Shown here piece by piece: positions 6,648 to 13,895 of a DNA stretch of 14,950 nucleotides. The number at the start of each line of letters is the position of its first letter. Positions within the stretch are counted from its first letter, which is position 1. The notes under the pieces were generated by a model, which made no database searches, had not been told where the DNA came from, and saw only the letters and a list, made by a program, of their open reading frames with translations. Made by a program: the position numbers and the translations under genes. This stretch comes from Actinomycetota bacterium (GTDB lineage: Bacteria; Actinomycetota; Thermoleophilia; UBA2241), in contig PMKK01000065.1 in the NCBI GenBank assembly GCA_003157715.1, positions 1-14,950 on the forward strand, written 5' to 3'.

Positions 6648-7445
6648 TTGTCCGAACGTCCACCGCAGATCGTCGTGCTCGTGTCGGCCACCAGCGAGTG
6701 GCGCGCCCTGGACAGGCTGCATCCCGGCACGCCTCGCAGGCGCTCGCCGTTCGGCGAGTGGTACGTCCTTCCGCAGCTCGTCGCCGGGTTCACGACGGCC
6801 CTCTTCTACGGCGGCTGGGGGAAGGTCTCGGCGGCGGCCTCGGCCCAGCATGTGATCGACCGCTTCGCTCCCGAACTGCTCGTCAACCTCGGCACCTGTG
6901 GCGGCTTTGCCGGTGAGGTCGAGCGTGGCGAGGTGCTGCTCGCCGGGGAGACCCTGGTCTACGACATCGTCGAGCAGATGACCGATCCCGACGAGGCCGT
7001 CGCCGCGCGCGCCGCGACGATCGACCTGTCGTGGCTCGACGCCGCCGACGGCCGTCCGCCCGAGACCTACCCGTCGGCCGTGCGCCGCGTCCGGCTGCTC
7101 TCGGCCGACAGCGACATCGTGCCGGCGCAGGTGAGCCTGCTGCGCGAGAAGTACGGCGCGGTCGGCGCCGACTGGGAGTCCGGGGCGATCGCCTGGACGG
7201 CCGCCCGCAACGAAGTGCCGTGCCTCATCCTGCGGGCGGTGAGCGACCTCGTGGGCGCCGCCGGCGGCGAGGTCTACGACGACTACGCCGAGTTCGAGCG
7301 GCGCAGCCTCGAGGTCATGGAGTCGCTGCTCGGTGTGCTGCCGGCCTGGCTCGACGCGTGGCGTCGGCGGCCGGCCGCCGGCGGCCGGTCCGTGACCGAC
7401 GGTCGACCGACGACCGGCGATCGCCCCGTCCCGCCGCGTCCGTGA
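6648..7445 (+). CDS. MTA/SAH nucleosidase-like protein (PNP_UDP_1 superfamily)
   Basis: This 265-residue cytoplasmic protein belongs to the nucleoside phosphorylase/nucleosidase superfamily. The fold begins at once with IVVLVSATSEWRAL, where E17 sits where these nucleosidases have a catalytic Glu. NLGTCGGFAG follows at 80-89. VGADWESGAIA (172-182) carries the ribose-binding Glu (E177), and RAVSD (196-200) ends in the catalytic Asp (D200). Members hydrolyse the glycosidic bond of 5'-methylthioadenosine, S-adenosylhomocysteine or related nucleosides. Trp replaces the usual Met before E177, so the nucleoside specificity may differ. The 25-residue Arg/Pro/Gly-rich C-terminal tail lies outside the fold. 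The stop codon overlaps the GTG start of cardiolipin synthase (GTGA), so the two should be translationally coupled. The gene is divergent from ndh across a shared operator. Confidence 0.82.
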   Translation: MSERPPQIVVLVSATSEWRALDRLHPGTPRRRSPFGEWYVLPQLVAGFTTALFYGGWGKVSAAASAQHVIDRFAPELLVNLGTCGGFAGEVERGEVLLAGETLVYDIVEQMTDPDEAVAARAATIDLSWLDAADGRPPETYPSAVRRVRLLSADSDIVPAQVSLLREKYGAVGADWESGAIAWTAARNEVPCLILRAVSDLVGAAGGEVYDDYAEFERRSLEVMESLLGVLPAWLDAWRRRPAAGGRSVTDGRPTTGDRPVPPRP

Positions 7446-8902
7446 CCACCCTGCTGCTCAGCCAGATCCCGGTGTGGGCCGGGATCGTCCTCGTGCTGTA
7501 CTGGATCGCCGTGCTGATCTTTCTCGTGGACCAGGACCGCGAGCCGACCTCGACCCTGGCCTGGCTGTTCGTCCTGCTGTTCCTGCCGTTCATCGGCGTC
7601 CTGTTCTACTACTTCTTCGGGCGCGACTGGCGCGAGCGGACCGCCCGCTCGAAGTGGGCGCCTCAGGCGGTGGCGCTCACGAAGAAGGGGATGGCCCCCA
7701 TCTACGAGCGCAACCTGGCCGCCAAGCAGCGCTTTCAGACCGCCTTCGCGGGCACCTGGGTCGAAGACATCTCAAAGGCGATCGCCGTCGACAACTTCAG
7801 CCATCCCCTGACGGCGAGCAGCGTCGAGATCTTCGGCCGCACCGCCGACTTCTTCGCCCGCCTCAGGGGCGACCTCGCGGCCGCCCGCTCGTTCATCCAT
7901 CTGCAGTACTTCATCTGGGAGATGGACGAGCTCACGGCCGGGATCACGCGGATCCTGCTGGAACGCCTCGCCGCCGGCGTCGAAGTGCGGATCCTCTACG
8001 ACAACATGGGCAGCAAGGCCTACCCCAAAGATGAGCTCAAGCGCCTGGCCCGGGCCGGCGCGCGCGTCACGGCCGACGTCACCGAGCGGGCCCAGCTCAA
8101 CTATCGCGACCACCGTAAGGTCACCGTGATCGACGGCGAGATCGGCTACACGGGCGGCTCGAACATGGGTCAGGAGTACATCGATGGCGGCAAGCGCTTC
8201 GCCACCTGGCGCGACACGAACATCAGGATCACCGGCCAGGCCGTCGCCGAGCTGCAGAAGCTGTTCGCCTCGCGCTGGTATCTCGACCGCGACGGCGAGG
8301 ACCTGCTGGTCGAACGCTACTTTCCGGCGCCCGACGGCCACGTGGCGCACGCCGGCCACCTGACCCAGCTCGTCGCCCACACCCACGAGGGGCTCTGGCA
8401 AGCCTCGCGCCGGGCCCACATGATCGCCATCGCCAAGGCCGAGAAGACGGCCTTCATCCAGTCGCCCTACTTCATCCCCGACGCCGGCATGTACGACGCC
8501 ATGATCAACGCCGGCCTGAGCGGGGTCGACATCCGCTTCATGATGGCCGGCGTGCCCGACAAGCGCGTCCCGTTCTGGGCCGCCCAGACCTACTTCGGCA
8601 GGCTGCTGGCCGCCGGCGTGCGGGTGTATCTCTACGAGGCCGGGTTCACCCACGCCAAGACCATCACCGTCGATTCCACGGTGAGCGCGGTCGGCACGAT
8701 GAACCTGGACATCCGCAGCATGCACCTCCACAAGGAGCTCATGCTGTGGCTGTTCGACGAAGGGCTCACGCGCGAGCTCGAGGATCTCTTTCTGGACGAC
8801 GTCACGCGCTGCCACGAGGTGACCATCGCCGACGTCCGGGCGGTGTCGCGGCGCGAGCGCTTTCGCAACCAGGGCTGCCGGCTGCTGTCGAACCTGCTGT
8901 AA
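7442..8902 (+). CDS. cls: Cardiolipin synthase (two-HKD phospholipase D family)
   Basis: This 486-residue protein matches the usual length of bacterial ClsA-type synthases, which join two phosphatidylglycerols to make cardiolipin plus glycerol at the cytoplasmic membrane. Two N-terminal membrane helices (about 8-28 and 38-60) end in FYYFFGRDWRER, characteristic of the family. The PLD domains contain two complete HKD motifs: HRKVTVIDGEIGYTGGSN (H224, K226, D231) and HAKTITVDSTVSAVGTMN (H404, K406, D411). YFIPD (about 343-347) begins the second PLD half. The start is GTG 7442, four bases inside the preceding gene (GTGA). No Shine-Dalgarno is evident, so translation probably depends on the upstream cistron. 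The neighbouring nucleosidase has no obvious metabolic tie to phospholipid synthesis. The gene converges on the PASTA kinase-like gene, with 29 bp between. Confidence 0.95.
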   Translation: MTTLLLSQIPVWAGIVLVLYWIAVLIFLVDQDREPTSTLAWLFVLLFLPFIGVLFYYFFGRDWRERTARSKWAPQAVALTKKGMAPIYERNLAAKQRFQTAFAGTWVEDISKAIAVDNFSHPLTASSVEIFGRTADFFARLRGDLAAARSFIHLQYFIWEMDELTAGITRILLERLAAGVEVRILYDNMGSKAYPKDELKRLARAGARVTADVTERAQLNYRDHRKVTVIDGEIGYTGGSNMGQEYIDGGKRFATWRDTNIRITGQAVAELQKLFASRWYLDRDGEDLLVERYFPAPDGHVAHAGHLTQLVAHTHEGLWQASRRAHMIAIAKAEKTAFIQSPYFIPDAGMYDAMINAGLSGVDIRFMMAGVPDKRVPFWAAQTYFGRLLAAGVRVYLYEAGFTHAKTITVDSTVSAVGTMNLDIRSMHLHKELMLWLFDEGLTRELEDLFLDDVTRCHEVTIADVRAVSRRERFRNQGCRLLSNLL

Positions 8903-8923
8903 GGGCGGCGTCGCCCGCGTTTT
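8903..8923 (+). terminator. Possible intrinsic terminator after cls
   Basis: Immediately after the cls stop, GGGCG (8903-8907) pairs with CGCCC (8912-8916) around GCGT, followed three bases later by TTTT (8920-8923). The stem is short but strong. It lies in the 29-bp gap before the convergent kinase gene, where a terminator is expected. Confidence 0.45.
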
Positions 8924-8931
8924 GCGCTACG

Positions 8932-10509
8932 TCACGGCGTGGGCGAGCTGCTCGGCGCGCCGGTCGAAACGACGATCGTCACGGTGGTGCCCGGCTGGGC
9001 CAGCACGCCGCTCGAGGGCGTCTGGTCGCTGACGATGCCGTTGGCCACCGTCGAGCTGGGCACCTGGTCGACGACCACGGCGAAGCCGGCTCCCTGGAGT
9101 GCCGCGACCGCCTGGGACTGACCCAGTCCGGTGACGTTGGGCACGGTCTTCGCCGAAGGGCTGGTCGAGGGTGCCGGGCCCTTTGAGACGGTGATCGCCA
9201 CAGCCGATCCGGCCGGCGCCGTGAGGCCCGCGTTGGGGGCCTGGTCGACGACCGTTCCCGTAGGTTCGCTGCTGCTGTAGACCTGGCTGACGTGACCGAG
9301 CGTCAGACCGGCGCCGGTGATCGCCGCGGTGGCCGCGGACTGGGTCATGCCCGTCACGTTGGGCACGGGCTGCACCGACGTACCCACCGCGACGAGGTTC
9401 ACGGTCGTGCCCTTGCCGGCCGTCGCGCCGGCGGCCGGGGTTTGCGACAGGACGGTGCCCTGTGTCTTGGCGACGCCCTGCTGGTAGCTCACCGTACCGA
9501 GCTTGAAGCCGTCGCTGTCGAGCGCGCTGGTGGCGCTGGCGAGGGTCAGTCCGACGACGTTGGGCACCGTGCTCTTCTGGGTGAAGGCGCCGCCGGCCCA
9601 AAGCACCGCGACGATGATCGCGGCGAGCACGACGGCGCCGCCCACGATCCACGGCCACAGCCGGCGCCGCGGCTTGGGGGCGGGTGCGGGGGCGCCGGCG
9701 ACCGGCGCCATGACCCGGGTGCTCTGCAGCTCGTCTTCGAGGGCCTGAAAGAGCCGCCGGCCCGAGGCGAAACGATCCTCCGGCTGCTTGGCGAGGGCCC
9801 GCAGGATGATGGTCTCGAGCCCCACCGGGATCGCGGGGTTGAGCTGGCGCGGCGAGGTGACCGGCGCGCCCACGTGGTCCTGGGCGACCGTGAGGGCGTT
9901 GCGGCCGTCGAACGGCACGCGCCCGGTGACGAACTGGTAGAGCACGACGCCGAGGCTGTAGACGTCGGAGGCCGGCACCAGGGGGCGGCCGAGCACCTCT
10001 TCAGGGCTCACATAGTAGGCGTTGCGTGGCGGCGCCTGCTCGCTCAGGTCGGCTCCGCCCTGGGCCTGCTCGAGGCCCGCGTCGACGACCAGGATGTGCT
10101 CGTCGGCCGCCTGGACGAGGGTGCTCGGCTTGACCGCCCCGTGGACTATGCCCTGCTGGTGCAGAGCGGCCAGCCCGAGCGCCGCCTGCGCGCCGACCGT
10201 GGCCGCGGACTGTGGTGACAGCGCGCCCGCGGTGACCAGCACGCGGCCCAGGTCGGTGCCTCCGACGGGCTCGGTGACGAGCGAGACGAACTGATCCTGC
10301 CGCTCCCAGGCCAGCACGCGCTCCAGGTACGGGCTGGCCGCGCCGGCGACGCGGGCGATGGCCGACACGAACATCTCCGGTGCGACGGGCCTGATCGTCT
10401 TGATCACCACTTCGGCGCCCTCGGCGGTGACCGCTCGCTGGGCCTTCAGGGCGTCGCCGGGCGGCAGGTCGCCCGTGATCGTGTAGGTCTCCTCGAAGCC
10501 GTTGGTCAT
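8932..10509 (-). CDS. PASTA-repeat membrane Ser/Thr kinase homologue, probable pseudokinase
   Basis: This 525-residue protein has PknB-type architecture. Residues about 8-265 are a cytoplasmic kinase-like domain. A basic/Pro linker leads to one membrane helix (284-304, starting RRRLWPWIVGG). Three extracellular PASTA repeats (about 314-377, 381-445, 455-517) each begin VPNV and contain a conserved Q(T/A)P. The VIK lysine (K37), DxG aspartate (D143), SPE (168-170) and the SDVYSLG helix-F Asp (D182) are present. However, the catalytic HRDxKPxN reads HGAVKPST (123-130), so the base Asp is Ala125 and the metal-binding Asn is Thr130. The glycine-rich loop is also unrecognisable. Phosphotransfer is therefore unlikely, though ATP or muropeptide binding remains possible. 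The ATG at 10509 has only a distant GAGGGGG. No partner kinase, phosphatase or division gene adjoins it; nuoN ends 151 bp upstream on the same strand. Confidence 0.9.
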   Translation of the reverse strand: MTNGFEETYTITGDLPPGDALKAQRAVTAEGAEVVIKTIRPVAPEMFVSAIARVAGAASPYLERVLAWERQDQFVSLVTEPVGGTDLGRVLVTAGALSPQSAATVGAQAALGLAALHQQGIVHGAVKPSTLVQAADEHILVVDAGLEQAQGGADLSEQAPPRNAYYVSPEEVLGRPLVPASDVYSLGVVLYQFVTGRVPFDGRNALTVAQDHVGAPVTSPRQLNPAIPVGLETIILRALAKQPEDRFASGRRLFQALEDELQSTRVMAPVAGAPAPAPKPRRRLWPWIVGGAVVLAAIIVAVLWAGGAFTQKSTVPNVVGLTLASATSALDSDGFKLGTVSYQQGVAKTQGTVLSQTPAAGATAGKGTTVNLVAVGTSVQPVPNVTGMTQSAATAAITGAGLTLGHVSQVYSSSEPTGTVVDQAPNAGLTAPAGSAVAITVSKGPAPSTSPSAKTVPNVTGLGQSQAVAALQGAGFAVVVDQVPSSTVANGIVSDQTPSSGVLAQPGTTVTIVVSTGAPSSSPTP

Positions 10510-10602
10510 GGAAGATCGCGCCCCCTCGGTCGTCTAGGTCAGAACGGTGCCCGTCGCGACGCAGAAGCAATCGCGCGAGACGAGCGAACCGTGCCGGTCC
10601 GC

Positions 10603-10611
10603 ATCGTACCA
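10603..10611 (-). promoter_or_regulatory. Candidate extended -10 promoter for the PASTA kinase-like gene
   Basis: The minus strand reads TGGTACGAT, which fits TGnTAnnnT, in the 151-bp gap after nuoN. It would give a leader of about 87 nt before the ATG at 10509. No -35 stands out. The rest of the gap (10510-10660) holds nothing else I can support apart from a weak 6-bp inverted repeat, GACCGT/ACGGTC, just after the nuoN stop. Confidence 0.3.
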
Positions 10612-10660
10612 TTCTCGCGTGGCGTGCCGGGGTGACCGTTGGCGCTTAGGCGGCGACGGT

Positions 10661-12166
10661 CTACGGCAGGCCCGCGACGATGTGCCCGAGCAGTCTGAGG
10701 AGCGGCGTCGGGTAGATGCCCAGGAACAGCACGAGCCCGGCGACCACGACGAGCACCAGGTCGCCGGCGCGGCTGCCGACGACGGCCTCCAGGCGCAGCC
10801 GGCGCGATGCCGCCGGTGCGTCCCGCGGTCTCTGCACATACATCGCCACGACGATGCGCGTGTAGTAGTAGAGCCCGACGGTGCTCGAGGCGACCAGCAC
10901 GACCAGCAGCCACCAGAGCCGCGAGTTCGCGCCGGTCTCCACCACCAGGAACTTGCCGAGGAAGCCGGCGGTCAGTGGTATGCCGGCCAGCGAGAACAGG
11001 ACCAGAGCGAAGGTGGCGGCCAGCAGCGGGCGCCGCGCCGCGAGGCCGCGGTAGTCGGCGATCTCGTCGGCGTCGACCTCGGGCCCCGACAGTTCGGCGA
11101 CGATGCCGAAGGCGCCCAGGGTGGTCAGAAAGTAGGCGACGAGGTAGAAGCCCACGGCCACCGCCGCCGAGCGGCCGGCCGCGAGAAAGGCGACCAGGAT
11201 GTAGCCGAGGTGGGCGATCGACGAGTAGGCCAACAGGCGCTTGACGTTGGTCTGCAGCAGGGCCAGCAGGTTGCCGGCGATCATCGAGGCGGCCGCGATC
11301 ACGGCGAAGAGCAGCCACAGGGTGTCGTGCGGCGAGAGGCTGACCTGGCGGAAGTAGCGCAGCAGCAGGGCGACCATGGCGCCCTTCGAGACGGTGGCCA
11401 CGAAGGCCGTCACGGGCGCCGGCGCGCCCTGGTAGATGTCGGGCGTCCACATGTGGAAGGGCACGACGCCGAGCTTGAAGCCGATGCCGACGATGATCAG
11501 GGCAAGGCCGCCGATCAGCAGCGAGGTCTGGGCCGCGCCGTCCCCGGTCACGTGCGCCGCGGCGAGCCCGCTCAGGCTCATGGTGCCGAGCTCGGCGTAG
11601 ACGAGCGCCATGCCGAACAGCAGGAACGCCGCCGTGGCCGCCGCCAGCACGAGGTACTTCACGGCGGCCTCGATGAAGTCGGCGCGCAGCCGCGGGTAGG
11701 CGAGCAGCGTATAGAGCGAGACGCTGAGGATCTCGAGACCCAGGAAGAACGAGGCGAAGTGGGTCGAGGCAGGAAGGACGGCGGCGCCGAGCGTGGCCAG
11801 CAGCAGCAGGGTGTAGTAGTCGTGGGGGTGATGCTCGCGACGCTCGAAGTAGCCGTAGGAGATGAGCACCACGCCGGCGGCGGTCAGCGCCAGCAGGCCG
11901 ACGAAGAACAGCGCCCAGTCGTCGAGCAGGAGCAGGGCGGTGACCTGGTGGTCGTGCTGGACCTGGGCGATCGGGACCATGGCCACCGTCCAGAACAGGC
12001 CGCCCAGCGTGAGACCCACGGTCAGCCGGTGGCTCGTGTGGAACGTCCCGGCCAGCATCACGACGACCGCCGAGACGATCAGCGCGATGATCGGCAGCAG
12101 CACGACGATGTCGTGGGCGGCCACGGCGACGACCGGCATCGCGGGAACGAGGCCGGTCGCGTTCAC
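10661..12166 (-). CDS. nuoN: NADH-quinone oxidoreductase subunit N
   Basis: This 501-residue integral membrane subunit of Complex I is one of the three Mrp-antiporter-like proton-pumping modules. About 14 hydrophobic helices fit the family. Expected ionisable residues are visible: the helix-5 Glu in FFLGLEILSVSLY (E145), then K170, K231 in GFKLGVVPFHMWTPD and K261 in VSKGAMVALLL. LLAYSSIAHLGYILVAF is the conserved Proton_antipo_M block. The start is GTG 12166, overlapping the nuoM stop by 4 nt (GTGA). GGGAG 6 nt upstream supports it, whereas ATG 12139 has no ribosome site. The frame is open far upstream, but that part is only the shadow of nuoM in another frame. It is the last nuo gene of the cluster; the kinase-like gene follows after 151 bp and probably has its own promoter. 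Confidence 0.96.
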   Translation of the reverse strand: MNATGLVPAMPVVAVAAHDIVVLLPIIALIVSAVVVMLAGTFHTSHRLTVGLTLGGLFWTVAMVPIAQVQHDHQVTALLLLDDWALFFVGLLALTAAGVVLISYGYFERREHHPHDYYTLLLLATLGAAVLPASTHFASFFLGLEILSVSLYTLLAYPRLRADFIEAAVKYLVLAAATAAFLLFGMALVYAELGTMSLSGLAAAHVTGDGAAQTSLLIGGLALIIVGIGFKLGVVPFHMWTPDIYQGAPAPVTAFVATVSKGAMVALLLRYFRQVSLSPHDTLWLLFAVIAAASMIAGNLLALLQTNVKRLLAYSSIAHLGYILVAFLAAGRSAAVAVGFYLVAYFLTTLGAFGIVAELSGPEVDADEIADYRGLAARRPLLAATFALVLFSLAGIPLTAGFLGKFLVVETGANSRLWWLLVVLVASSTVGLYYYTRIVVAMYVQRPRDAPAASRRLRLEAVVGSRAGDLVLVVVAGLVLFLGIYPTPLLRLLGHIVAGLP

Positions 12167-13812
12167 TGAGCGCTCCCGGGAGTCGGTGCGTCGGACGCTG
12201 CCGCCGCAGTCGGGCGCACCGCTGCCGCCGCGGCTGGGCGCACCGCCGCCGCCTCGAGCGTGCCGGCGCCGCCCACTGCCGGCGCCGCCGGCAGGAGGGC
12301 GCCGGGCGCGCCGGGCGCGCCGTGTGCGGGCGCGCGCACGGCGCGTTGCTGCAGGGCGGCCAAGCCGGGCCGCACGGCGTTGAACAGCGGCTGCGGGTAG
12401 AGGCCGAGCCACAGCAGCGGCGCGGCCATGGCGGCCAGCATGACGCCCTCGCGGACCGTCAGGTCGGGCAGCGCCAGCGCCGGCGTGTCGCGGCCCTGGA
12501 AGACGCGCTGCACGAGCCACAGCGAGTAGATCGTGGCGAAGACCAGGCCGACCGCGCCCAGCACGGCGGCCGGCTCGCTGACCGGCCACGTGCCGAGCAG
12601 AATGAGAAACTCGGCGACGAAGTTGCCCAGCGTGGGCAGGCCCAGGCTGGCCAGGGCGAAGATCAGAGCGAAGGCGCCCATGCCGGGCGCCGCCAGCCAC
12701 AGGCCGCCCATCTTGTCCATGTCGCGGGTATGCAGGCGGTCCTGCATGAGTCCCACGATGGCAAACAGGGCGCCGGTCGAGAAGGCGTGGCAGACGATCT
12801 CCAGGACGGCGCCCTGCAGGGCCAGGGTGTTCCAGGCCATGACGGCCAGCAGCACGAAGCCCATGTGGCTCACGCTGGTGTAGGCGACCATGCGCTTGAG
12901 GTCGTGCTGGGCGAAGGCCAGCACCGCGCCGTAGAGGATGCCGAGCACAGCCAGTCCCATGAACACGGGAGCCGCGCGAAACACGGCGTGCGGGAAGAGC
13001 GGCACCATGAAGCGGATCATCCCGTAGGCGCCGATCTTGATGAGCAGCCCGGCGAGCACCAGGCTGCCGGCGGTCGGCGCCTGGGTGTGGGCGTCGGGCA
13101 GCCAGGTGTGCAGCGGCACCGCCGGCAGCTTGACGGCGAAGGCGGCAAAGAAGCCGAGCATGAGCCAGGTCGCGGTGGCCAGCGAGAGGTGCGTGCCCAG
13201 CAGCTGCAGGTAGTCGAAGGTGTAGACGCCGGTCTGCCGCCCGTGGATGACATACAGGGCGACGATGGAGATCAGCATGAACAGCCCGCCGATCTGCGTG
13301 AACAGGAAGAACTTGACGGCCGCGTACACCCGCCGCTCGTGACCCCACAGGGCGATCAGGAAGTACATGGGGACGAGCATCATCTCGAACAGGAAGTAGA
13401 ACAGGAACAGATCGAGGGCGCAGAAGACGCCGACCAGGGCGGCGATCGTCCACAGCAGCATGAAGTGGAAGAAGCCCACCCGTTCGGTGACCTCGTGCCA
13501 CGACGACAGCACGGCCAGCAGACCGAGCGCGTAGCAGAGGGTGACCATCACCAGGCTGAGGCCGTCGGCGGCCACGAAGAAGCTGATGCCGAGCTGCGGC
13601 ACCCAGGCGACGTGGACGGAGGCCACGAACGGGCCGTGACCGGTGAGCGCCAGGTCGGGCGCCTTGACGATCCACTCGACGGCGACGGCCACGAGACCGG
13701 CGGCCATCGCCAGGGCCGAGACCCAGCGGGCGGCCTCGGACCGCCGGCGGCCGGCAAGCCAGGCGGCGATGCCGGCCACGAAGGGCCAGGCGATCAAGGC
13801 GATGAGGATCAT
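12163..13812 (-). CDS. nuoM: NADH-quinone oxidoreductase subunit M, with Ala/Pro-rich C-terminal tail
   Basis: This 549-residue antiporter-like subunit of Complex I works in proton translocation with NuoL and NuoN. The channel Glu (E143) is in LFEMMLVPMYFL, K228 in AVKLPAVPLHTWLPDAH, and K259 in LLIKIGAYGMIR. KRMVAYTSVSHMGFVLLA is the conserved antiporter block. The normal NuoM fold ends near residue 495, where the family usually stops (E. coli NuoM is about 509). Some 54 further residues rich in Ala, Pro, Gly and Val follow, partly made by a 24-bp tandem repeat. The ATG at 13812 has AGGTGA at good spacing and sits at the end of an 83-bp array of start/stop repeats linking it to the nuoL stop. 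The stop overlaps the nuoN GTG, so translation of all three genes should be coupled. Confidence 0.96.
   Translation of the reverse strand: MILIALIAWPFVAGIAAWLAGRRRSEAARWVSALAMAAGLVAVAVEWIVKAPDLALTGHGPFVASVHVAWVPQLGISFFVAADGLSLVMVTLCYALGLLAVLSSWHEVTERVGFFHFMLLWTIAALVGVFCALDLFLFYFLFEMMLVPMYFLIALWGHERRVYAAVKFFLFTQIGGLFMLISIVALYVIHGRQTGVYTFDYLQLLGTHLSLATATWLMLGFFAAFAVKLPAVPLHTWLPDAHTQAPTAGSLVLAGLLIKIGAYGMIRFMVPLFPHAVFRAAPVFMGLAVLGILYGAVLAFAQHDLKRMVAYTSVSHMGFVLLAVMAWNTLALQGAVLEIVCHAFSTGALFAIVGLMQDRLHTRDMDKMGGLWLAAPGMGAFALIFALASLGLPTLGNFVAEFLILLGTWPVSEPAAVLGAVGLVFATIYSLWLVQRVFQGRDTPALALPDLTVREGVMLAAMAAPLLWLGLYPQPLFNAVRPGLAALQQRAVRAPAHGAPGAPGALLPAAPAVGGAGTLEAAAVRPAAAAAVRPTAAAASDAPTPGSAQ
12200..12247 (-). 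repeat. 24-bp tandem repeat in the nuoM 3' end
   Basis: Two 24-bp units (12200-12223 and 12224-12247), plus the start of a third, have the form GCCGCCGC..GGGCGCACCGC. They encode the AAAVRP(A/T)A repeats of the C-terminal NuoM tail in frame. Confidence 0.8.
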
Positions 13813-13895
13813 CGCGTCACCTCGCTCATCGCGTCACCTCGCTCATCGCGGCGCCTCGCTCATCGCAGCCCTCGCTCATCGCAGCCCTCGCTCAT
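13813..13895 (-). repeat. Five-copy start/stop tandem repeat (minicistron ladder) between nuoL and nuoM
   Basis: Read on the minus strand from 13895, the units are ATGAGCGAGGGCTGCG (16 bp, twice), ATGAGCGAGGCGCCGCG (17 bp) and ATGAGCGAGGTGACGCG (17 bp, twice), ending at the nuoM ATG. Unit starts are 13895, 13879, 13863, 13846 and 13829. The nuoL TGA (13894-13892) overlaps the first ATG. From there MSEGCDERGLR ends in a TGA overlapping the ATG at 13863, which begins MSEAPR. That stop overlaps ATG 13846 (MSEVTR), then ATG 13829 (MSEVTR), then the nuoM ATG at 13812. Each unit carries a GAGG motif upstream of the next ATG. It looks like a termination-reinitiation bridge made by tandem duplication of an ATGA junction. 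Translation of the small peptides is inferred, not shown. Confidence 0.9.

Noticed and set aside
12167..13675. Upstream extension of the nuoN frame to 13675, suggesting a 1004-residue fusion
   Set aside because: The extra 500 codons are the shadow of nuoM in another frame of the same strand. NuoN homology begins only after GTG 12166, which has its own GGGAG and GTGA overlap.
13813..13895. The repeat array as a CRISPR or transposon remnant
   Set aside because: The units are contiguous without spacers, only 16-17 bp long, and are precisely built from start codon, ribosome-site motif and stop overlap; there is no cas or transposase gene.
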